From: an uncultured Ruminococcus sp.
GTDB lineage: Bacteria > Bacillota > Clostridia > Oscillospirales > CAG-272
NCBI GenBank assembly: GCA_902783705.1
Contig: CACZSA010000019.1
Coordinates: 1 to 10,165, forward strand
Direction: 5' to 3'
DNA length: 10,165 bases
Part shown: positions 5,549 to 10,165 of the stretch, one piece after another
Layout of the letters: the number at the start of each line of letters is the position of its first letter
Position numbering within the stretch: the stretch's first letter is position 1
Translations under genes and position numbers: made by a program
The notes under the pieces: model-generated
Databases searched by the model: none
Told to the model about the DNA's origin: nothing
The model's input: only the letters and a program-made list of their open reading frames with translations

Positions 5549-6544
5549 ATGATCGTTCCAGTTCTCCTCTTCCTCCTCGGCCTGCTCTGTCTCATCAAGG
5601 GCGGCGACTGGTTCGTCGACGGCGCAACGGGGATCGCCCGGCGCTTCCACATCCCGGAGATCATCGTCGGCGCGACCGTCGTGTCCATCGGCACCACCCT
5701 CCCCGAGGTCATGGTCTCGGCGACGTCCGCCGTCATGGGCCACGGTGAGATCGCGTACGGAAACGCCATCGGCTCCGTGATCTGCAACACCGCCCTCATC
5801 GCCGCGCTCACCCTCGCCGTCCATCCGGGTCCGGTCGACCGCAAGTCCTTCCGCACGCCCGTGACCTTCTTCTTCATCGCGGCGGCCTTCTATATCCTCA
5901 ACGCCTATCTCTTCGGCGGCTTCGCGCGGTGGAGCGGCATCGTTCTGCTCCTCGTCTTCGCGGTCTACATGATCCTCACGGTCCGTCAGGGGCTCACGGG
6001 GGCGGGAAATGACGGGCCCGACGCGGAAGGGAAGAATCCGGACGAAAAAGCCGTCGAACCCGTCCGCGCGCATCCCCTCTGGCTCGATCTCGTCCTCCTT
6101 GTCGCGGGTGCGGCCCTCATTGCCATCGGCGCGGACCTCCTCGTTGACAACGGAACGAAGATCGCACAGGCCCTCGGCGTCCCCGAATCCGTCATCGCGC
6201 TCACCTTCGTCGCCCTCGGCACCTCCCTGCCGGAGCTCGTCACCGCGATCACGTCCCTCGCGAAGGGGCACGGCGCGCTCTCCCTCGGCAACGTCGTCGG
6301 CGCGAACCTCTTCAATCTTGTGCTCGTCAGCGGCCTCTCCATCACGCTCAATCCCTTCTCTCTTCCCGCAGGCAAGACGGTCGCCGGGATGAACGCCTCG
6401 CTCGTCGTCGACGTCCCGGTGATGCTCGTCGTCATGTGGATCCTCACGATTCCCGCGCTCATCACGGGAAAAATGAAGCGCTGGCAGGGGATCACACTCC
6501 TCGCGATTTATGCCGCATTCTGCGTGTTCCAGTTTGTCGCATAA
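5549..6544 (+). CDS. CaCA-family sodium/calcium-type cation antiporter (YrbG-like)
   Basis: A 331-residue integral membrane protein of the Ca2+:cation antiporter superfamily, exchanging a divalent cation for Na+ or H+. Two homologous halves each carry an alpha repeat: GATVVSIGTTLPEVMVSATS (41-60; Glu53, with GNAIGSVICN following) and ALTFVALGTSLPELVTAITS (217-236; Glu229, with GNVVGANLFN following). The halves are joined by a polar loop at about 150-175. Length and the two-repeat form match bacterial YrbG/MaX1-type exchangers. AAAGGAG at 5531-5537 supports ATG 5549. The 121-base gap to mntP holds no evident promoter and no strong terminator, so co-transcription from the Mn riboswitch is plausible. 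The ion carried (Ca2+ or Mn2+) cannot be read from sequence. Confidence 0.92.
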   Translation: MIVPVLLFLLGLLCLIKGGDWFVDGATGIARRFHIPEIIVGATVVSIGTTLPEVMVSATSAVMGHGEIAYGNAIGSVICNTALIAALTLAVHPGPVDRKSFRTPVTFFFIAAAFYILNAYLFGGFARWSGIVLLLVFAVYMILTVRQGLTGAGNDGPDAEGKNPDEKAVEPVRAHPLWLDLVLLVAGAALIAIGADLLVDNGTKIAQALGVPESVIALTFVALGTSLPELVTAITSLAKGHGALSLGNVVGANLFNLVLVSGLSITLNPFSLPAGKTVAGMNASLVVDVPVMLVVMWILTIPALITGKMKRWQGITLLAIYAAFCVFQFVA

Positions 6545-6596
6545 GGGGATTCTCCCGAAGATATAAAGAATTCACAGGTTATTTTCGCCTGAGATA

Positions 6597-6625
6597 TAGA
6601 TTTTTCCGCCGTTCTGCGGTACAAT
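6597..6625 (+). promoter_or_regulatory. Possible promoter of fba
   Basis: TACAAT (6620-6625) lies 45 bases before the fba start, preceded by GCGG. At 17 bases upstream the -35 position reads TAGATT, a poor match to TTGACA. Read-through from the exchanger gene is an alternative, as no strong terminator precedes it. Confidence 0.45.
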
Positions 6626-6670
6626 AACTCAGTTAGAAATTCCATTCCAATAAATCACAGGAGAAACATC

Positions 6671-7636
6671 ATGGCACTTGTCACGACAACCGAAATGTTC
6701 CGGAAGGCGTACGAAGGGCACTATGCCATCGGCGCGTTCAATATCAACAACATGGAGATCATCCAGGCGATCACCGAAGCCGCGGGCGAGCTGAAGTCCC
6801 CGGTTATCCTCCAGGTTTCCGCCGGCGCGAGAAAGTACGCGAAGCAGGAATACCTGATGGCCCTCGCGAAGGCCGCCATCGCCGATTCCGGCATCGACCT
6901 CGCGCTGCACCTCGACCACGGCGCGGATTTTGAAATCTGCAAGGCCTGCATCGACGGCGGCTTCACCTCCGTTATGATCGACGGTTCCCACCACAGCTTC
7001 GAGGACAACATCGCCCTGACCGCGAAGGTCGTCGAATACGCGCACGCGCACGGCGTCGTCGTCGAAGGCGAGCTCGGACGTCTGGCCGGTGTGGAGGACG
7101 ACGTCAAGGTCTCCGCCGAAGACAGCTCATACACCCGTCCCGAAGAGGTTGAGGAATTCGTGAGCCGCACGGGCGTCGACTCCCTCGCCATCGCGATCGG
7201 CACCAGCCACGGCGCGTACAAGTTCACCGCCGCGCAGTGCAAGAGAAACGCCGACGGCATCCTCGTTCCCCCGCCGCTCCGCTTTGACATCCTCGAAGAG
7301 GTCGGCAAGAGACTGCCCGGCTTCCCGATCGTTCTCCACGGCGCGTCCTCCGTTCCGCAGGAATACGTCAAGGAAATCAACGCCCTCGGCGGCAAGCTCC
7401 CGGACGCGGTCGGCATCCCGGAGGAACAGCTGCGCAAGGCTGCGACGCTCTCCGTCTGCAAGATCAACATCGACTCCGATATCCGTCTCGCGATGACCGC
7501 CGGTATCCGCCGCGTCCTCTCCGAGCAGCCGGACGTGTTCGACCCGAGAACCTATCTCTCCGTCGCGCGCACGGAAGTCAAGAAGATGGTCGCCCACAAG
7601 ATCAAGGACGTCCTCGGCAGCGCCAACACCCTGTAA
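6671..7636 (+). CDS. fba: Class II fructose-1,6-bisphosphate aldolase
   Basis: A 321-residue cytosolic, Zn2+-dependent TIM-barrel enzyme. It cleaves fructose-1,6-bisphosphate into dihydroxyacetone phosphate and glyceraldehyde-3-phosphate in glycolysis, and works in reverse in gluconeogenesis. Class II landmarks are present: GAFNINNME (21-29), LHLDHG (catalytic Asp82 and metal His83), VEGELG (Glu134), GTSHGAYK (metal His180), LHGASS (metal His223), and the phosphate/substrate motif NIDSDIRLA (266-274, Asn266 and Asp268). The length and the insert SVPQEYVKEINALGGKL fit Fba of Gram-positive bacteria. Related tagatose- or ketose-bisphosphate aldolases share these motifs, but the length and pattern favour FBP. 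AGGAGA, six bases before ATG, supports the start. A weak hairpin separates it from the thioesterase gene 69 bases downstream. Confidence 0.94.
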   Translation: MALVTTTEMFRKAYEGHYAIGAFNINNMEIIQAITEAAGELKSPVILQVSAGARKYAKQEYLMALAKAAIADSGIDLALHLDHGADFEICKACIDGGFTSVMIDGSHHSFEDNIALTAKVVEYAHAHGVVVEGELGRLAGVEDDVKVSAEDSSYTRPEEVEEFVSRTGVDSLAIAIGTSHGAYKFTAAQCKRNADGILVPPPLRFDILEEVGKRLPGFPIVLHGASSVPQEYVKEINALGGKLPDAVGIPEEQLRKAATLSVCKINIDSDIRLAMTAGIRRVLSEQPDVFDPRTYLSVARTEVKKMVAHKIKDVLGSANTL

Positions 7637-7649
7637 GATATCACACCGG

Positions 7650-7680
7650 GGAGGGACTCGATCGGGTCCCTCCTCTCTTT
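7650..7680 (+). terminator. Hairpin after fba, possibly a leaky terminator
   Basis: GGAGGGAC (7650-7657) pairs with GTCCCTCC (7666-7673), followed by TCTCTTTC, a broken T-tract. The stem is strong and the tail poor, so it may dampen rather than stop transcription into the next gene. Confidence 0.55.
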
Positions 7681-7705
7681 CACCCGATCAAAGGAGACGA
7701 TTCCC

Positions 7706-8461
7706 ATGAAATGGACTGGAGAATACCGTGTCAACGCGAACGACGTCGACCGGAACAACGTGGTGTCCGCCTCGAACCTCCTGCGCTATATGCAGGACGC
7801 GGCGAACAGCCAGATGGAGGCCGACGGGCCCTCGTACATGGAGCTGATGGAGCGCGGGCTGTCCTTCGTCCTCAGCCGCATCCGCGTGAGCTCCTACCGC
7901 CCGCTGTATTCGCATGACCGGATTGAGGTCCAGTCGTGGGCCTGCGAGTCCCGCGGCGTGCAGTTTAACCGCTGCTACCGGATCCTGCGGGACGGCGTGA
8001 TCGTCGCGGAGGGCGTGTCCGTCTGGGCGCTCTGCTCCATCGCGGACCGCAAGATCCACCGCGTGAACGAATACGAGATGCACTACGGGCAGGACGAAAT
8101 GCTCGAACTCGATCTGCCCGCGCGCTTCCGCATCCCGGAGGACGTGCCGCTGACGCTGACCGGCGAGCGGACGACCGAATACGCGGACATCGACATGAAC
8201 GGACACATGAACAATACGCGCTATCCGGACATTCTGTGCAGCTTTCTCGGCACGGAGATGACGGGGCAGCGCGTGATCTCGATGGGGATCTCGTTCCTCT
8301 CCGAAGCGCCGCTCGGGGAAACCCTGAAATTCTATACGGGCCAGAGCGACGGCATGCAGTATGTGCGCACGGTGCGCGAGAACGGGCTGACGAACGTCGA
8401 GGCGGAGATCCTGCTCGATCCCATCGAGGTGCCGGAGACGTCCGGAGAACGCTCCGAATGA
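7706..8461 (+). CDS. Acyl-ACP thioesterase
   Basis: A 251-residue cytosolic enzyme with a double hotdog fold that hydrolyses acyl-acyl carrier protein to free fatty acid. The N-terminal hotdog carries the family opening VSASNLLRYMQDAANSQMEA (20-39) and GLSFVLSRIRV (51-61), with the WACESRGVQFNRCYRI strands after it. The C-terminal hotdog carries DIDMNGHMNNTRYPDIL (161-177), containing the Asn165 and His167 that form part of the active site in the plant FatA/FatB family. AAAGGAG, nine bases before ATG 7706, supports the start. Bacterial members of this family are common in anaerobic Firmicutes and act on various chain lengths; specificity is not readable. It is followed after 16 bases by the RNase lipoprotein gene and probably shares its transcript. 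Confidence 0.92.
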   Translation: MKWTGEYRVNANDVDRNNVVSASNLLRYMQDAANSQMEADGPSYMELMERGLSFVLSRIRVSSYRPLYSHDRIEVQSWACESRGVQFNRCYRILRDGVIVAEGVSVWALCSIADRKIHRVNEYEMHYGQDEMLELDLPARFRIPEDVPLTLTGERTTEYADIDMNGHMNNTRYPDILCSFLGTEMTGQRVISMGISFLSEAPLGETLKFYTGQSDGMQYVRTVRENGLTNVEAEILLDPIEVPETSGERSE

Positions 8462-8477
8462 CGGAGGTTGTTGAGGT

Positions 8478-9233
8478 ATGAAGAAAAGATTCATGAGAGG
8501 CGCCGCCGGGCTGCTCGCGCTCCTGACCCTGCTCACCCTCCTGCCGCTCGCGTTCTCGTCGTGCGGCGAGGCGGTGATCTCGGACGCGCTGAATTACGCG
8601 GTCAGCCAGGCGAACGACGCTCTGTCCGAAGCTGCGGATGAACTGGTGATCTACGCGACGCCCGACGAGGAGGAACCCCCCGAACCCGCCGCAGACCCCG
8701 AACCCGTCGAAGAACCGGAAGTTGTTCCGGAGCCGGAAGTTGTTCCGGAGCCGGAACCCGAACCGGAACCTGTCGCGAAACCGGAACCCGAACCGGAACC
8801 CATCGCAGAGCCGGAACCCGAGCCGGAACCCGTCGCGGAGCCGGAACCCGAACCTGAACCCGTGCAGGAGCCGGAACCTGCAAAAATCGACGAAAACGGC
8901 TCCTACGACGACAAGGAGAACGTCGCCCTGTACATCCACACCTACGGCAAGCTCCCGCCGAACTACATCACGAAGAAGCAGGCGGAGGCGCTCGGCTGGA
9001 CGGGCGGATCGCTCGAGCGGTATGCGCCCGGGAAGTGCATCGGGGGATCCTACTTCGGGAATTACGAAGGGATCCTGCCGAAGAAGAAGGGCCGGGAATA
9101 CCACGAATGCGACATCGGAACGCTCGGGAAATCGTCCCGCGGCGCGAAGCGGATCGTCTACTCGAACGACGGCCTGATCTACTACACGGACGACCATTAC
9201 GAGTCCTTTGAGCTCTTATACGGGGAGGAATAG
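8478..9233 (+). CDS. Exported lipoprotein with Pro-Glu stalk and barnase-type RNase domain
   Basis: 251 residues in three parts. First, a lipoprotein signal peptide (1-28, MKKRFMRGAA, hydrophobic core, FSSC with Cys29). Second, a linker rich in acid and proline: residues 62-134 are mostly Pro-Glu, with four 10-residue units. Third, from about 147 to 248, a barnase/N1-T1-type guanyl-specific RNase domain. The match to Bacillus amyloliquefaciens barnase is plain: YGKLPPNYITKKQAEALGW, APGKCIGGSYF, RIVYSNDGLIYYTDDHYESF. All key catalytic residues can be placed: Lys158 (barnase K27), Glu210 (E73), Arg221 (R83), Arg225 (R87), His240 (H102). Two cysteines (187 and 211) might form a disulfide. The enzyme should sit outside the membrane, held away from it by the stalk. 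GGAGG ten bases before ATG fits. The barstar-like gene follows one base after the stop. Confidence 0.92.
   Translation: MKKRFMRGAAGLLALLTLLTLLPLAFSSCGEAVISDALNYAVSQANDALSEAADELVIYATPDEEEPPEPAADPEPVEEPEVVPEPEVVPEPEPEPEPVAKPEPEPEPIAEPEPEPEPVAEPEPEPEPVQEPEPAKIDENGSYDDKENVALYIHTYGKLPPNYITKKQAEALGWTGGSLERYAPGKCIGGSYFGNYEGILPKKKGREYHECDIGTLGKSSRGAKRIVYSNDGLIYYTDDHYESFELLYGEE
8712..8867 (+). repeat. In-frame tandem repeats encoding the Pro-Glu stalk
   Basis: Two 18-base units encode EPEVVP twice (8712-8747). Four 30-base units follow (8748-8867), encoding EPEPEPEPVA, KPEPEPEPIA, EPEPEPEPVA and EPEPEPEPVQ. Units differ mainly at silent and conservative positions. Both unit lengths are multiples of three, so copy-number change would lengthen or shorten the stalk without a frameshift. 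Confidence 0.9.
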
Positions 9234-9234
9234 C

Positions 9235-9510
9235 ATGCGGTATGTCATTCTCAACGGCGCGGCGGTCACGGACCGGAAGACGCTGTACGACGCGCTGGAG
9301 GCGCACCTCGAGCTCCCCGATTACTTCGGACGGAATCTGGATGCGCTGCACGACGTCCTCGGCGATCTGCTCGCGGCACAGCCGCTGACGCTGGAGATCG
9401 AAGGGACGGAAACCCTTCTGCGGACACTCGGACGGTACGGCGAGGCGTTTCTGCACATGCTGGACGACACGGCGAAGGAAAACAAATCCCTCCGGCTGAC
9501 CTTCCGGTGA
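9235..9510 (+). CDS. Barstar-family RNase inhibitor (immunity protein)
   Basis: A 91-residue cytosolic protein that should bind and block the RNase encoded directly upstream. It aligns over its length with barstar: RYVILNGAAVTDRKTLYDAL, then LELPDYFGRNLDALHDVLGDLL (26-46), a short strand LTLEIEG, a helix with FLHMLDDTAKEN, and a final strand. In barstar, Tyr29, Trp38 and Asp39 touch the barnase active site. Here the corresponding residues look like Tyr30, His39 and Asp40, so the key Asp is kept and the Trp is replaced. ATG 9235 lies one base after the RNase stop, with GGGGAGGAA overlapping the end of that gene, so translation is likely coupled. There is no signal peptide, as expected for protection of the producer's own cytoplasm. 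Confidence 0.9.
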   Translation: MRYVILNGAAVTDRKTLYDALEAHLELPDYFGRNLDALHDVLGDLLAAQPLTLEIEGTETLLRTLGRYGEAFLHMLDDTAKENKSLRLTFR

Positions 9511-9532
9511 TTGTCCGGGAATAATGAACAAG

Positions 9533-9593
9533 AACACCCGCGCGGGACGGTTTTCCGGCACATCGGAAGATCGGCTCTGCGCGGGTGTTTTAT
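9533..9593 (+). terminator. Terminator of the thioesterase-RNase-inhibitor transcript
   Basis: AACACCCGCGC (9533-9543) pairs with GCGCGGGTGTT (9579-9589), followed by TTTAT. The 35-base loop holds its own small stem, TTCCG/CGGAA (9553-9568). The T-tract is short but the stem is strong, and no other terminator follows on this strand before the convergent gene. Confidence 0.7.
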
Positions 9594-9604
9594 GGCATTT
9601 GCGC

Positions 9605-9635
9605 AAAAAAGAGGGCCTCGCCGCGGGAGACCCTC
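9605..9635 (-). terminator. Intrinsic terminator of the SGNH hydrolase-small protein unit
   Basis: On the minus strand GAGGGTCTC (9635-9627) pairs with GAGGCCCTC (9619-9611) through one T-G pair, with a seven-base loop, followed by TTTTTT (9610-9605). It starts about 16 bases after the stop of the small membrane protein and faces the plus-strand terminator. Confidence 0.88.
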
Positions 9636-9650
9636 TCGGGGTAGAGATTC

Positions 9651-9788
9651 TCAGAAGTTCCGCACCGCTCTGTCCGCCGCGCGGATGAGCATCACGGGGA
9701 AGAAGAACAGCACGAGCAGCACCGCCGGGATCACCGTCACGGGCGCGCGGCTGTGTTCATAGATCTGCATGGAATTTGTCCGTTTCAT
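9651..9788 (-). CDS. Small single-pass membrane protein, coupled to the SGNH hydrolase gene
   Basis: 45 residues with no family I recognise. It opens MKRTNSMQIYEHSRAP, then has a hydrophobic segment of about 20 residues (17-35, VTVIPAVLLVLFFFPVMLI) and ends with a basic tail, RAADRAVRNF. One membrane helix is likely. The charge pattern (positive on both sides, slightly more at the C-terminus) leaves orientation open. The start overlaps the stop of the upstream gene as ATGA, and GGAGG lies seven bases before it, inside the end of that gene; both argue for real, coupled translation. A strong terminator follows the stop. Met7 is a possible later start. It may anchor or assist the hydrolase, which is inference only. 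Confidence 0.68.
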   Translation of the reverse strand: MKRTNSMQIYEHSRAPVTVIPAVLLVLFFFPVMLIRAADRAVRNF

Positions 9789-10165
9789 ACGACTGCCTCC
9801 GCAATGAGCCGGTCGATCACCCGGTGGCCCTCCACGGTGGGGTGGATGCCGTCGGGGGAGAGAAGACCGGAATAGCTGTGCGAGAGCAGGAATGGCGAGC
9901 GGATGTCGATCAGGGGGCATCCGTATTTCGCCGCGATCTGCTCCGCGGTCCGATTGTAATACTCCTGCCAGCGGTAGAGCATGCTCGTATCGCCGAGCCA
10001 GGAGAGAATGTTTTCCTTCGACAGGTTCCGGGAGATCCATTCGATGTACCGCCCGGCGTCGAGGGGAACAAGATTGCAGAGGAACACGCGCGAACCGAGG
10101 CTCTTCGCGTATTCGATGCACTTGCCGTAGCCCGATACAAAGCGGTCCGCCGGGGTGTTCGGGGA
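9785..10165 (-). CDS. SGNH/GDSL-type hydrolase, C-terminal part only
   Basis: The frame is open through the right edge of the window; 126 C-terminal residues are seen. The last block, SPDGIHPTVEGHRVIDRLIAEA, is the block V signature of SGNH hydrolases, giving the catalytic Asp and His (DxxH, residues 105 and 108 from the window edge). Upstream, SRVFLCNLVPL is a core strand, followed by a long helix-rich insert and YYNRTAEQIAAKYGCPLIDI, the usual helix-strand before block V. The serine (GDS) and Asn blocks lie beyond the edge, so activity and substrate (esterase, lipase, acetyl-xylan or other O-acetyl esterase) cannot be judged. The stop codon overlaps the start of a small membrane protein gene, indicating one operon. 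Confidence 0.85.
   Translation of the reverse strand, partial: SPNTPADRFVSGYGKCIEYAKSLGSRVFLCNLVPLDAGRYIEWISRNLSKENILSWLGDTSMLYRWQEYYNRTAEQIAAKYGCPLIDIRSPFLLSHSYSGLLSPDGIHPTVEGHRVIDRLIAEAVV

Noticed and set aside
5504..6271. Minus-strand open frame of 255 codons rich in Asp, Glu and Arg
   Set aside because: Antisense shadow of the cation exchanger; composition is that of a reversed membrane-protein gene.
8712..8867. CRISPR-like regular repeats
   Set aside because: The units are contiguous, in frame and encode the Pro-Glu stalk; there are no spacers.
7965..9197. Minus-strand open frame of 410 codons with FGFR/FRL-type repeats
   Set aside because: It is antisense to the thioesterase and RNase genes; the repeat-like part is the mirror of the Pro-Glu coding repeats. 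No ribosome site and no family likeness.
8478..9510. Intracellular type II toxin-antitoxin module
   Set aside because: The RNase has a lipoprotein signal peptide and stalk, and the toxin precedes the inhibitor; it is better seen as an exported RNase with immunity protein.

Overview
This window looks like chromosomal DNA from an anaerobic, G+C-rich Firmicute, most likely a gut-type clostridium. The evidence is a modular [FeFe] hydrogenase, a manganese (yybP-ykoY) riboswitch ahead of mntP, a class II fructose-bisphosphate aldolase, a bacterial acyl-ACP thioesterase, strong GGAGG ribosome sites and near-consensus TTGACA-17-TATAAT promoters. No phage, plasmid or transposase gene is visible. The genus cannot be settled from sequence reading alone.

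Layout, left to right. Positions 1-1689 hold most of a catalytic [FeFe] hydrogenase subunit, whose first residues lie off the left edge. Positions 1690-2031 hold two inverted copies of a hairpin-bearing dispersed repeat, one at the 3' end of each convergent gene, with two intrinsic terminators between them. A minus-strand cell-surface lipoprotein of the Cthe_2159 beta-helix type follows (2032-2976), with a consensus promoter. Divergent from it is a complete single-gene tRNA-Cys transcription unit (promoter, tRNA, terminator; 3218-3364). Directly after that lies a dense, nested palindromic element (3367-3523), then a gene for an S23-like four-helix bundle protein. Next comes a monocistronic YegP/DUF1508 gene with its own promoter and terminator.

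Positions 4559-6544 form a metal-transport block: promoter, Mn riboswitch with two successive terminator hairpins, mntP (TTG start), and a CaCA-family cation exchanger that may share the transcript. Positions 6671-9510 carry fba, an acyl-ACP thioesterase and a toxin-immunity style pair. The pair is an exported lipoprotein with a barnase-type RNase domain on a long Pro-Glu stalk, followed one base later by a barstar-type inhibitor. On the minus strand at the right edge are the C-terminal part of an SGNH hydrolase-like protein and a previously easy-to-miss 45-residue single-pass membrane protein, coupled by an ATGA overlap and closed by an intrinsic terminator.

The most notable items are the stalked surface RNase with its inhibitor, the multi-branched palindromic element abutting the four-helix bundle gene, the paired 3'-end repeats with compensatory base changes, the double-terminator Mn riboswitch, and the coupled small membrane protein.
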